DNA of 64,000 nt from Niebla homalea (Eukaryota; Ascomycota; Lecanoromycetes; Lecanorales; Ramalinaceae). The first letter of the stretch is position 1, and each line of letters starts with the position of its first letter. Position numbers and translations under genes: made by a program. Shown piece after piece: positions 23,556-35,395 of the stretch. The notes under the pieces are model-generated. The model worked only from the letters and a program-made list of their open reading frames with translations. It was not told where the DNA came from and ran no database searches. The stretch covers positions 310,001 through 374,000 of the forward strand of contig JAHGAU010000019.1 in the NCBI GenBank assembly GCA_019925105.1, read 5' to 3'.

Positions 23556-24890
23556 TACTTATAAAGTAACCTTTATTCCGGTATTAAAGTTTAAGGTCTT
23601 TATACCGTAAATTAAAGTCTTATTAAAGTAAATAATCGCTTAAAGAAAGTTAAAGAAATATATATACTTAATTATAATAATAGGGAACGGGCGGATCCGT
23701 TAAAATCTTAGTAAACCTTAAATTAAAAAGAGTAAATTAAAGATATTAATTCCTTTTTTTATTAAAATAAAATAATAATAAATTAAAAAGGATATTAACC
23801 TTATTAATATCCCGGAAGTTAGTTTAAACGTATATAAACTTTTATTAAACGTAAAAAAAATTAAAATTAAAAAGATTTAAAAAATAAAGGTTATAATAAT
23901 CGCTTTATAAACTATAATAAAGTAAACTAAGCATTAACGGAAATATAAGGACTTTATACCTTAAAGTTATTATTATTTAATTCTTAGTAATAAAAAGATT
24001 ATTAATAAGTATTTCCGCGGTTATAATATTATAAAAAAGGATAATAACGTATTAACAATTTAATTCCGGATAAATAAAAACGGTTTAACTTATTTCTTAT
24101 TTATTATATATATTAAAGGTTAAATAAACGTTAAATATAAGTATAATTAAAGAAAGTAAGATACCGTATACGTCCTTATTTTTTATCTTTTATTTACGGA
24201 AATTAAGTTAAAATTTATCGTAAAAGTTAATATTTATAATTACCGTTAAATACTATTTATAAAACGAAATATCCGGGTAATTATTAAGTTTATAATATCT
24301 ATTAAATTACTATTATAATTTTATTTTATTATAAAAATAAATAACGTTATTAAAAACCTTATAAAGAAGGCCTATTATTAATTAAAAAAGAAAAAGAGAA
24401 GCGGAAACCGGTTATATTAATTATATAAACCGGAAAGCATTTTCTATAGCCGTAAAAATATAATAATAAACGTTTATTAAAAATCCTTAGAAAAGTTAGC
24501 GGTAATAATAATATAAAAGGGGTTAAACGCATAAATATTAATAAGGATATTTAGAGGTATTACGTAAGGTTAAGGTAATATAGATATATAAAAAAGTAAA
24601 AGAATAACAAGCTTAAAAGCAGCCTTTATAAGGATACGGTCGTAATATTATGGATTTTCTTAAAGAATTTAAAATATAGGAAGTATATAAATAGATTATT
24701 ACTTTTTAAACGGTTATTAATATCCTTTACCTTAAGGGATAAAGGGTAGAAACCTGGTGGACGCCGGTTTTTACTTTAACGTTATAAGTATCAGGTTTTT
24801 ACGGTTATTAATAAGGCTAAAAGGCCGCGTATTAAGGAACGCCGGAGTTAGCTTAACTAGATCCGTAATATAAATCAATCAATCAATCAA
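23556..24890 (+). mobile_element. LINE-A copy 2, segment 3 with 3' end
   Basis: This is the remainder of the LINE after element A: end of ORF2, then a 3' UTR with GGTGGACGCCGGTTTTTAC and the tail AATCAATCAATCAATCAA (about 24873-24890). All segments sum to about 5.7 kb, close to the full-length copies. It is inserted in copia F3. Confidence 0.87.
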
Positions 24891-25819
24891 ATATTTTTTA
24901 TAACTTCTTAATAAGTTTTTAACTTAAATACTTCCGGCTTATTTTTAAATAATATTAACGTTAAATAATAGATATCCTTTTCTTTATTTAAAATAATTAT
25001 ATTAATAAAGGTAAATAATAAATTTAAGGATATATTCTGGAGCTTTAAGTATTTAAGGATTTTAAGCTTAAAGTTATTTCGGAGGATAATTTAAATTTTT
25101 TCCTATGATTTATTAAATTATTATTTAACTTAATTATATTAAGTTTAAGGATAATTTCCTTATTTTTTTAACCGGAAATATTTTATTTATAAGTATATTG
25201 TTCAGAATATTATCGATAAAGGCGTTATTATAAATTTAATTCTTATAATTCTCCCTTAAAACAGGAACTTATTAAAGCTAAGGTATATATCTTTTTTTAA
25301 ATATTAAATCTTTTCCGTTAAGGTATTTTTATTAAAGTTATTTAACGGAGTAATTTTCCGTTCCTTAATATAAATATTATAAAATCGTTTTATTTTCTTA
25401 TTAAAAGTCTATACTTAAGGGTCAAAGACCCAATATATCTTAATAATTTAATTATTATAACTTAATAAAATAAATAAATCGGCCCTTTTATTTAAGGAGG
25501 TCCGATATTTTATAATCTTAACTTATATTAATAATCGAATTACTCATAAATATAATAAATCCGGTACTTAATTATTTTACGTTTAATATAAGGTAATCTT
25601 CCTTTTTAAGTTAAACGTAAATTCTTTTATAATAAAATAATTAATAATTATAATGATTTCCGGCTATAAATTCTTAAATAAATTTATATTATAGATTATC
25701 GTACGGGTCCGCTCTTTAATTTCCTAGTTAAATCTTTTACTTATAAGGTTTTATTCGGGTTTATTTCGTACCGTTAATTTATAGATAATATTATAGTCTT
25801 TAAGGTAATCTTAAAAGTC

Positions 25820-25880
25820 TTTTAATATATATTTACCCTTATTATCTATCCGTAAGTACTTAATTTTCTGGTTAATAGTC
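25820..25880 (-). pseudogene. Copia F3 integrase core motif
   Basis: The minus-strand frame gives QKIKYLRIDNKGKYI, matching the copia integrase block K-[IL]-K-x-[LI]-R-T-D-N-G-G-E-[YF]. The Gly and Glu changes to Lys are G to A transitions expected of RIP. The second F3 copy shows RKIKRLRVNNGGKY at about 57499-57540. Confidence 0.7.
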
Positions 25881-28800
25881 TTATATTTAACTTAAAATTA
25901 CTTAAATTTACAGGTTACGTCCGACTTATAGATTCCCGGGTAGACTTTTAATATATAAGTAAAGTCGTCCCGGAAAGTAATAAAATATTTAGTTATATTA
26001 AAATTTATTAACTTAATAAACCCCGTAACGTTTAAATAAATAAGCTTTAATAAAGTAATCTTTAACTTAAAATATCTTTTATAAGGCCGAGAGGTTATCT
26101 TATTAAAAGCGTAATATATATACTTTATCTCCTTTAAGGGTTTTTCTTATTTTTTTCGTTTACGTTTAAGGAATATTTTTATTAATACTTTAATTAACTT
26201 AATAATGAATTAAGGGCTAAAATACTTTATTTTTATATATTAAGTTAATGTATCGTTTAATACGTTAAATACCGTTATTATTAATTAAGATAATATTAAG
26301 AGATTTAATATAAAAAGCTGTCCTTACCGGGAATATATAAATTTACCGGGTCCTTTATTTATTATCCGTTTAACCCGGGAATTTATTATTGTTAGCTTTA
26401 TTATTTAAAAGTTAAGTCTCCGAAAAAAAGGTTTACTTTATTATCGGGGGAAAAAATAGAATTTAAAAACTTAAATATTACCTTCTTCCCGTTAATATTA
26501 TAAATTATTTAAGCGGTATTAATACCGCCCGTAGAATTAATTTCTATTAAACTTAACCTTAAAAATACTATTTAATAAGATTAAAGGTCGTTATTAAAGA
26601 ATTTTCTTTAATAGAAAAGGTATTTATTATAGCTGTTATTTAAGATTATTAACTTTTATAAATTAATTAAGTTAACGGATATTATTATATATATAGGTTT
26701 AATATTTAAGTTTATTATATTATAAACCTCCCCTGGAATTAATAAATTTACCAGTATAATAATAATAATAGCTTCCTTAATTTTTAATTTCTTTAACCCC
26801 CGGTATAACGTCTTAATCCTTTTCTCAGGGTAAAAATGTTAATAATTACTCTCCGAATATTTATTATTGCGGCCTTTTACGATATAGTAATTATACTTTT
26901 AATTATTATATTCGGTAAAAAACCGCTTATTATTAACCTTTAAAGCTATTAAATGGGACTATAAAGTAATATTAACGTAGGTTATATTAATCTGTAATTT
27001 TTCGTTAATAACTCTTAATATAACCTTATTAAAAGTAAGAGAATTTTGGCCCAGGATAGTCTAATTTTAGGCCAAGTTAATATAAAAATATTATTAATTA
27101 TTACCGAAATTAAATAAGAAAAATTAAATAATTATTAAGTTAAAGACCTTATATAACTTATCGATAATTAGTATTTCAGTAATATATTTATGGAATTTAC
27201 GGGTAAATTAATTGATTGTTTTATTTGGATTTTTTATTATTATTTTAAACTCCCAGGTTAGCTTAATATATAAGCTTAAACCTTAAAGTTTAAAATAAAT
27301 AATAAAAGTAATCCAGATTTCTTTATTCGTATCCAATTTATTTATAAGGTAACGTATATTATCCTTATAATGAGTTTTAATAACTATAGTAGCCTTAAGT
27401 TCATCCCTGATAATTATAGGGTCGTAAAAATTATTAAGGATTAATTAATTTTTAATTTACCGGCTCTATAATATTTATCAACGTTACTTAATTAATAAAG
27501 GAATAATATTAAAAAAGAAACTCCCGGAAGTAAAAATTTTAATCTTAAAGGTTATTTTCAGTAAGAAAATAAAAACTTAATATTTTTAAATTAATACTTA
27601 TACGTAAAGAAATACTGATTACTTAATTAAATTTAAACTTAAGGCTAAAATTAAATAAGGAGTTTAATAAGTTTTTTAACTTTAAAGATTCTAATTTTAA
27701 TTAATACTTAATTAACGAATTATTTAAGGGTGAAGGATATTCCGTATTAAATAACGGGATTTAGCCTTTTACCCTTAAACGGAACTTAAAGATTAATTCG
27801 TTAAGCGGTAATATTAAAGGTTTTTTTAAATATTTTTAAGCCGAAAACCATTATAAAACTTCGGCGTAAATAAGGGTAAATACTTCCTATTTACGTTTTC
27901 AGTTACCTTTTAAGTGGTCTTTTAGTTTTCTTTCTGAAGGTTTCTTAAATAAAAACGGAAGAATTTATTTTTAACTTAACGGTAAAAGGTAATAAAAAAA
28001 TTTCCGTATTAATAAAGTAAAGTAGTAATATACTTAGGGGTTTTAATAATAAAGCATAAATTCCAAATAAAGTTTAGTTTATCTTAATTAATAATAGATT
28101 AAAACTTCGCGGATATTTAAATTTTCTTTATATTTTTTTGAAATTATTTACCCCCCTTATACTTAATATAATACGGAAAGTTAATTTCTATATTTAATTG
28201 CCGCTTTTTACTTTAAAGGTTATAATCTTTATTCGTAATTATTTTACCCTTAATCTTCCGGGCGTTAATTAAATTAAGTAACCTTCCGGGCCAATTAGGA
28301 TATAAAGTATTCAGTGGCTAATTTTTAGCTTCCCCTTTTTGAAACGTAGAATCTCGGTTTAAGTAAATAAACTTTTTTCTTTTTGGATTTAATCCTTAAA
28401 AATGGTTTTAAATAAATAATTTTAAAGGTAAAACCGAATCGTATCCTTACTATATAATTAAAGTTACCGTTTTAAAAATAAAATTTTATTTTAAAGATAA
28501 GATTTTTTTTTATTATAAAAAGTGAAAATTTAAAGTTTTCTAACTCTATAACGTTCCGTAATCCTTATAAAAAGTCTTATTAAATAATCTTAACGGCGGA
28601 ATAAGGTTAAAAATCCTTTAAATTATAAAAAATTTTAAATTGGGTAAAGATTTTTTATTATAATTATAAGGTTTTTAAAGGTTTAAACTTGAAAAAGTTT
28701 AATTAAGGTTAAAATTTCTTAATTAAAACCTTTATTAAGGCTTTATTTAATACTTTATATTATAAAGCTAAAGCTTTTATATATAATCGGTTTCTGGCGT

Positions 28801-29088
28801 ATAAATATTAACGTATAATTAACCTATAAAATTAAAAAATAAGCATTTATACTTTTTAATTAATAAATACGTATACCCCGGCAATAATAAATTGAAATAT
28901 CTTATCCTTATAGAATTTTAGATTATTAAGTTATTAATTAACTTTATAGCTTAAAGATCGTAATTTAATAATATATTAAGTAAAATACTTTTATCTTTTA
29001 AGTATATTTTATACGGTAAAATCTTTATATTATAATTATAAAATTAAATAAGGAAAAGGTATTCCTATAAGGTATTATTATTACGAGG

Positions 29089-29102
29089 CCGGGCTTATAA
29101 CC
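29089..29102 (-). other. Copia F3 primer binding site
   Basis: The minus strand reads GGTTATAAGCCCGG immediately inside the LTR, complementary to half of initiator tRNA-Met allowing for one RIP change (TG to TA). Confidence 0.7.
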
Positions 29103-29254
29103 TTTTAAAATATAAAATATAAGTTACTTAATTATTCTTTATATATAGAAGTACGATTAAGTACTCCTGAATCCCGGCTACCCTAATTGGGTCTAGCTTC
29201 GGATCATATCCAATATACCCGAGTGCCAGGTAACTGATATGAGTACTTTTAACA
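29103..29254 (-). repeat. Copia F3 5' LTR
   Basis: A 152-bp LTR ending GAGTACTTTTAACA at its outer edge. Other copies lie at 56773-56924 (plus) and 60760-60911 (minus). Confidence 0.85.
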
Positions 29255-29618
29255 TATTGTTTCCTTTTCGGTTACTATATACACTTTCTTTATAGTTTTT
29301 ACCGTTTAAGTTTCCCTTACTTAATAAGCTCTTATTATGGCCCCTTCACTTTATATATCCGTTTTTGATTATTTTTGTATTGGTACTTTTATTATTACCT
29401 TTTAAATTTCCCTTAAACAGGGTAAGGGTAAGGGTCAACATGTCAACAAACAAGGCTCAGCCTTACCACGGAAAAAAAAAGAGTCGTATTCGTAAAGCCG
29501 CTTTAACGTTACTTTAAATTAAAAGCTACTTTAACGTCCCTTTAACGGGCTTTTAAATTCTAAGCCGCGTTAACTACCAGTTGACGTCACTTTCAGAACC
29601 ATATAAGTTCCCTCAAGG
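29255..29618. mobile_element. TIR-family element C, right end only
   Basis: From about 29440 the sequence follows the right end of elements A and B: A-run, AGTCGTATTCGTAAAG, subterminal CTTTAACG units, GTTGACGTCACTTTCAG and the terminus CCTCAAGG. It is a diverged subfamily, less RIPped than its surroundings. Positions 29255-29440 may be its interior or unrelated DNA; I see only two GGGTAA units and an unremarkable AT-rich stretch there. No TA follows the right terminus, so that boundary is uncertain. Confidence 0.55.
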
Positions 29619-29792
29619 AAGGTTTTAAAAAAACGGTTATAATAATAAAATAAAAAAATAAGTATAATTAAGATAATAACAATATATATACCGGTCAATG
29701 TATTTAAAAATATTATTTAAAATATTAATATAAAACGGACTTATAAAGAAATAGAAAAATAATAAGTTTAAAGATAATCCTTAAAAGGATTT

Positions 29793-30216
29793 TGTTGAAA
29801 AAGTGAATTATAAAGAAATATTTCAACACTCCCTTACATTGGAGAAGCAAATTCTTTGAATTTCAGGTTTTTCTGGAATTCAGTTGGTTTTAACTTAAAC
29901 GTATAAATATTTTAATTAAATAATTAAATGACTCTTGAAAAAGTGAATTATAAAGAAATATTTCAACACTCCCTTACATTGGAGAAGCAAATTCTTTGAA
30001 TTTCAGGTTTTTCTGGAATTCAGTTGGTTTTAACTTAAACGTATAAATATTTTAATTAAATAATTAAATGACTCTTCCGGGGCTTAAACTCCGCCCCTTA
30101 ATCTTAGCACTTAATAACGTTTTTTCTCGGAGTTCTATTACTGCGCTAGCCCGGGCTTATAACCTGTTAAAAAAGTGAATTACAAAGAATTTCTTATTCA
30201 ATGTAATATTTCAACA
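29793..30216 (-). mobile_element. Miniature LTR element (424 bp) with tiny LTRs
   Basis: GATTT is duplicated at 29788-29792 and 30217-30221. On the minus strand the order is: 5' LTR (30165-30216, 52 bp), primer site GGTTATAAGCCCGGG (30150-30164), a short non-coding interior, a purine run AAGGGAG, and a 3' LTR (29793-29828, 36 bp). Both LTRs run TGTTGAAATAT...TTAACA/TCAACA; the short one lacks about 16 bp. A perfect 140-bp tandem duplication enlarges the interior; without it the element is only 284 bp. No RIP is visible. The primer site and purine run match the copia elements here, so a copia probably mobilised it. Confidence 0.85.
29795..30074 (+). repeat. Perfect 140-bp tandem duplication
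   Basis: 29795-29934 and 29935-30074 are identical base for base as I read them. Each unit includes the tiny LTR and CTCCCTTACATTGGAG. The duplication took the element end with it, giving an LTR-interior-LTR-interior order. Confidence 0.95.
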
Positions 30217-30463
30217 GATTTAATCATAATATTATAAGTTTTCTTTAAAAAATGTATAAATAAATTATTATTTTTTAAATAGTTAAAGACGCTTTTTATC
30301 CTTTAAAACGAGAATGAGAATTAAGTAAATACCGGTTTTTAATTTTAACGTTATAAATATTAGGTTTTTACCGTAATTGATAAGGCTTAATAGCCGATTA
30401 TTGAAGAAAGTCGGAATTAACTTAATTAAATCCGTAATATAAATCAGTTAATCAATCAATCAA

Positions 30464-31648
30464 ATGTAATAAAAAAAATAAAGTAAAAAAAGACTTATTA
30501 CGTTATTTACTATAAAAATTTAAACGTTACTCTCGTTTATCGATCTATTACGTTATATAATATAAAAATTTCAAAATTAATAACTCTAAAATACTATAGA
30601 ATCTATAGGAACCCTAAATTAATATTTCTTAAAATATGAAAATAACGTTTAGAAAAGAATTTATATTAACGTTATATTAACGTCGGGATATTCTAGAAAT
30701 TATATTAATAAAAAAGTCTTAATATAAAAGATTTTTAAGATTAATGAGAGTTTATAAAGTTAAAGCTAAGCTGGTATTATATTATAAAGAATTTTTATCA
30801 ATTATGAAAAACCGAAAATGAAAGTCACTTTTTTAAGTGTAAATTATATTAATAACGATATCTTATTTCTGGATAAATTCTTTTTATATTAAATTAATAA
30901 GATGAATAGTCGTAATAGTTTAAGTTATTTAAGTTTTTTAAATTATTATGCGGGTATTTATTATAATTATATTAATTAATCATGGCGTAATGAATATAAA
31001 AAAAGAGAGTTATATATGAATAAATACGAGATATTAGTTTTTTTATTAAGGAAAATACGTTAAAAAAATCGTGAAACTTAGGACGCGTAATTAAAAAAAA
31101 TATTATCAATAAATAGGGAAGACTATTAAGTTAATAAAAGAACCAAATACTATATATTAAAACAAACTATAATTAATTAAAAAGAAAAGGATATGAAAAT
31201 AATTAACTAAAAGGATAATTTAATTACGTAAATATTAATAAACGTCCTTAAATATAATACTTAATAAAAAGCTAATGTTATTTAAGCAAATATAAGTTTT
31301 CAACGTTAAATTATAAGGCGATGAAGATTATATCTTTAACCGTTTATAACTATATTCTTAACTGGTTTATTAATAATAAATAAGTATGTTTTTACCGTTT
31401 TAAGGTATTAAACCATTATACATAATACGTAATAGATACTTATAGTAATATTTTACGTTAAATAATATTAAGGAAAGTAATCAATAGATAAGGAATATAA
31501 AGTTAATAATAAGCCGGATAATATATTATTTAATAATAAAAGATAAGGTCGGAAAACATAATAAGTAAAAAGGGTTTAAGTATTATAGGTATGAAAATTA
31601 ACGGGGTAACGGAGGACTTAACGTTAATTTATTATTATGTTAACGTAA
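30464..31648. other. Unassigned AT-rich DNA
   Basis: 1.2 kb between a LINE-B tail and a copia F1 LTR. I find no LTR, TIR, tail or convincing frame. TpG and CpA (ATGAAAACCG-like stretches, TCATGGCG) are commoner than in the neighbours, so RIP is weaker. The plus strand from about 31310 carries a run KAMKIISLTVYNYILNWF with few stops, not enough to call a gene. It may be target DNA that predates the elements, or a DNA-transposon remnant. Confidence 0.4.
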
Positions 31649-31790
31649 TGTTCAAATGGTAGGGTGTAACTTGCTTAGTTAAGTGAGTACTATATAACGT
31701 GCTGAGCCATATCTATCTATTAGAAGTCTAGGAAGTAGGCTAGCCCCCTTTTGGTAATAACCGAGGTCTCTGCCTTCTATAATTTTAATA
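31649..31790 (-). repeat. Copia F1 3' LTR (copy b)
   Basis: This inverted F1 LTR starts TGTTCAAATGGTAGGGTG and degrades at the inner end (CTTCTATAATTTTAATA). Confidence 0.85.
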
Positions 31791-32457
31791 CTCTTATTCG
31801 ATTAATAGCTTTATAATATTATAATACCGTACCACTTATTAAGCAAGGAGCAAAAGCTTCTATTAAACCGTATTACCGCAGTAACGGGTATATCTATCTT
31901 AAAATTTAATAGTAAGGGGTATATTTATCCTATACTCCAGAGGTATAATTACTTTAATCTTAAATGATTTCTGAATTCTTAAAAAGCATCCCTTAATAAC
32001 AGCTTTATTAAGCTATCCATAATTATATTATTAATAAAATAATATACAAGCTTTACCTATTTATTAATTATGTATTCCTGGAGGAAATAATACTTAATAT
32101 ATATATACTTTATTTTTAAGTACCTAGTTTATAAGGTTTTTGGCCAACGTAATTACTCCTTAATTATTATAAAAAATTACCGTGGTAAAAGTAAGAGCCT
32201 TAGTATCAGGTTTAAGCTAGGTAAGAAAAACGTGATTCTATATAAAATCCTTATCCTTAAAGGCCGGTAATACCGTTCAATTCAGGGTAACTTTAATAAG
32301 CTAGGCTAATAATTGTTCGAGCCAGATCGCCTCTTTAATAATATTATACTATCTTATATACTCGGCCTTAAAAATAAATAAGGTTATAGTTGGTCAATAT
32401 TTTAAAGACTAGTTAATAATTGTACTTCCTAGGTTAAAGGTATACCCGGAGGTAAAC
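31649..32457 (-). mobile_element. Copia F1 copy b, minus strand: 3' LTR and RNase H
   Basis: The 3' LTR (31649-31790) and RNase H end of an F1 on the minus strand are interrupted at TAAAC by a second F1 in the opposite orientation. The sequence resumes at 47510, where the codons rejoin (ATTTACGGGTCGCCGGCGTAA). The 5-bp flank left of the LTR is CGTAA. Confidence 0.88.
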
Positions 32458-32595
32458 TGTCAGAAGTGCAGAAGGCAGAGACCTCGGTTATTACCAAAAG
32501 GGGACTAGCCTACTTCCTGGACTTCTTATAGATAGATATCGCTTAGTACCTTACATAGTACTTAATTAAGCAAGTTATACTTTATTATTTTAACA
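32458..32595 (+). repeat. Copia F1 5' LTR
   Basis: A 138-bp LTR: the outer end TGTCAGAAGTGCAGAAGGCAG is intact, the inner end TTATTATTTTAACA is RIPped. Confidence 0.92.
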
Positions 32596-32609
32596 GGTTA
32601 TAAGCCCGG
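32596..32609 (+). other. Copia F1 primer binding site
   Basis: GGTTATAAGCCCGG directly follows the 5' LTR and complements the anticodon arm of initiator tRNA-Met (CCGGGCTCATAACC) allowing for one RIP change. Confidence 0.75.
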
Positions 32610-33393
32610 CTTATATACTTACTACTGCGCTTAATAATTAATAAGCCTTAATAACCATAGCTTAAATACCTTAAGAGCCGTACTATCGCTCCGCCAGTAT
32701 CGTAACGGCTTTTATTATTATTATAACTGCTGTAATTATTTAATAATCCTATCGATTTAAGCCTTAACTACCTGAAAATAAGGAGGCTAAGACGGAAAAT
32801 AAGAAGCTTAAAACGTTACCCAGCTTGAAAATTATTATTTATACGTAGACCGTAAGGTATAGTAGCCCTATATACCGATTTACGCGTACGCTATAAAAGT
32901 ATAGTAATACCTATAAAGCCGTTAGATCGGCGGATCCCTAATAAACGCGCTAATACCCCTAAAGAATAAAGGGAAACGTTTATTTATTATTAAGGCGATT
33001 AAAGCGGCCTATAAAGCTTATTATCGCGTATACTTAGTTTCTTAATTAAGTTAATTATTTAATTTAAGCTATTATTATTCTAGCCTTATATTAAAGTTTA
33101 TCTTAATTACCGTATTAAAGTTTAAGTATAAAGAGAAGTAAAATACTTACTTTTAAGGCTCTTTCCTTTTTATTAAAATTATTAAGGCTTAAATCAATTA
33201 TAGCTCTATTTTTAAAGGCTCTTTATTAAGATCTTTATTATTACCGAGAATATATAGATTATCCTGATTTATAAATTCTATTACTTTAACCCGTAATTAA
33301 ACTATTTATCCTTAAATAACGTTCTTTTACTTAATATATTATATATACTTTATAAGCTTTACGCCTTAGACGGTCCGTTAAGATTAAGAAGCT

Positions 33394-33555
33394 TGTTGAA
33401 TGTGCAGGATCGCCACTTGGGAGATCACGTGACGCGGATTAGATTAGATAAGGCGGACGTGCTAAACCTAAGTAGGATAACGGTATATAGCTTTATATAT
33501 AGTCTTACTTTATATATAGTAATAATTAAGCAACTTATACCTTTTAATTTTAATA
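33394..33555 (+). repeat. Copia F2 5' LTR
   Basis: A 162-bp LTR with its left, outer half intact (TGTTGAATGTGCAGGATCGC) and its right half RIPped (TTTATATATAGTAATAATTA). Confidence 0.93.
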
Positions 33556-33569
33556 GGTTATAAGCCCGG
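33556..33569 (+). other. Copia F2 primer binding site
   Basis: GGTTATAAGCCCGG directly after the 5' LTR, identical to the F1 and F3 sites. Confidence 0.75.
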
Positions 33570-35007
33570 ACTACGTATTTAAGTGCTTAAATAACGTCTT
33601 CTTAGTATTTAAATTGGCCCATAAACGGTGGTAAACTTATGGTATAAGATATACCCGTAAACGATACCTATACGCAGGCTATATCATTAAAAAATCGACC
33701 TAGTTAAGCATATAATACTACGGCTATAAACAGAGAAGCCTATTTAATTATTTATATTCCTAAATTAAGAAAGGAGGACGTTTTATTAATAAGAATATAT
33801 AAACCGTTATTTCTTAACCCTATTAAAGGCCGTAAACGCTTATACGCCGGAAAAATTAAGCCGGTATTAAGTTAATAAAGCCGAAACGTAAAGCCTTTAA
33901 GGTTAATATATATACGTAAAGCCTTAACCGGGGTTTAAATAAGAAATTTAAAACGTTAAATAAATATTAAATATATTATAAAATTCTATTAAGTTTAAAA
34001 TTTTAAAGACCGTATTAAAATTAAGTTTTTTTAAAATTAATTAAAGATAAATTACTCGGATTTAAACGTATTACGGTTTAAAATTACTCGCTTTAATCTA
34101 ATTTTAAAGAATAAATACGGGACGGAATAAGTAATTAACAATTAAACCTCTTAAAGTAAGGATTAATCCTTAAGAAAAAAGGGTTAAGAATTAATTATAG
34201 AATTCTTTAATAAATAATTAAACTTAAAATAAGTGTACTTATTATAAATCGTAAAAATTAAAGCCCTTAAGTTAAAATAAAGTAATTAAAATAAGCTTAA
34301 ACGCTTTAAATATAAAGATTAAGGGCCCTTAAGTAAAAAAGGGTAATAATCTTAAGGGTATATATATAATATTATAATACGTTATAAAGTTTTATTTTAA
34401 GCTTAACCGGAATAAAGAATACTTTAATTAATAAGATTTTATATTACTTATTACCCTAAATTATATAATAATCCCGTATAAAGTATAGTACTTAAACCTT
34501 ATTATTCAGTAATATCGTCGTATACGAAGTACCCTTTTTCCCTTTATACTTAAAAACTTAAGGAAAAAAAACCGTTTTAATTTAGTTAATAAAGATTAAG
34601 TTAAAGATAGGGATTACTTATTACTATAAACGCCGAAGTTATATAATAGTTTCGGCTTAAAAGCGTTTAAGGAACCCTTAAATAACCTATTAAATACTAT
34701 TATTTTCGGGTTAAATATAAACGTTAAAAATTGGATATTATCGTTTAACGTAAGTTACCTATTACTTTCAGATAGTAAGTCTTTAACGTATTAAACGTTA
34801 TTAAATTTAAAGTTAAGTATTAATAATAATTATAGTATAATTAATATTTTATTAATATTATTTTCCGTATACTTTATTAATAATAATAATTACCTTACCG
34901 AATCCCATAAAGCGGAAAACGTTACGTCAACGTTAAGTTAACGCTTGAAGTGGCTGCAAAATACAAGTGGCGTGAACTCCGCTTAAAAGTTAAAGTGAAT
35001 TTTTTTT

Positions 35008-35085
35008 AAAAGATACGTTAAAGTGAATTTGAATTGAAAGTGCCGTTAACTCGGCGTCAACTCGGCGTCAACTCGGCGTCAACTC
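35008..35085. repeat. Left subterminal inverted repeat of TIR element B
   Basis: AAAGATACGTTAAAGTGAA, then GTTAACTCGGCGTCAACTCGG units. The reverse complement of 36545-36629 matches it block by block, giving an inner inverted repeat of about 80 bp better conserved than the outermost ends. Confidence 0.85.
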
Positions 35086-35222
35086 GACTTCAACTTAACT
35101 TCAACTCCGCGTTAAAGTAACTTAAAAAAAAAACTAAGTAATATAATAATAATACGTTTTATTTATGGTATTTAAGTATTATTAATTTTTTTTTTCTATC
35201 TAAATATATACCTATTTATTAA

Positions 35223-35375
35223 AGGGCTTAATAAAGGGGCTGGTAAAGGGGCTGGTAAAGGGGCTGGTAAAGGGGCTGGTAAAGGGGCTGGTAAAGGGGC
35301 TGGTAAAGGGCTTGGCAAGGGGCTTGGTAAAGGGCCTGGTAAAGGGCTTAGTAAAGGGTTTGCTGAGGGTGGGGT
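35223..35375 (+). repeat. 12-bp minisatellite, element B
   Basis: About twelve units of GGGGCTGGTAAA, the same array as 21968-22115. Confidence 0.92.
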
Positions 35376-35395
35376 AAGGGTGCAGGTAAAGGGCC

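Larger units (their letters stand above)
24891..29254 (-). mobile_element. Copia F3 copy a, 5' part, minus strand
   Basis: This is the 5' portion of a third copia family: 5' LTR 29103-29254, primer site, gag/protease region and integrase. The integrase core survives as KIKYLRIDNKGKYI (minus strand, about 25826-25870), the remnant of the LRTDNGGEY segment carrying the second catalytic Asp. Left of 24891 a LINE-A interrupts it, and the RT-to-3' LTR part is not in the window. It closely parallels 57461-60911. Heavily RIPped, except the outer end of the LTR. Confidence 0.8.
29619..30463 (+). mobile_element. LINE-B fragment with nested miniature LTR element
   Basis: This is the 3' end of a LINE-B matching 1-456, split at GATTT by the 424-bp element 29793-30216. 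It ends TAATCAATCAATCAA at about 30449-30463. The right 3' UTR block (ACCGGTTTTTAATTTTAACG) is typical of the family. Confidence 0.8.

Noticed and set aside
29420..29440. GGGTAAGGGTAAGGG as telomere-like sequence
   Set aside because: Only two units, inside a TIR-family element, and not TTAGGG. It resembles the hexamers of elements A and B.
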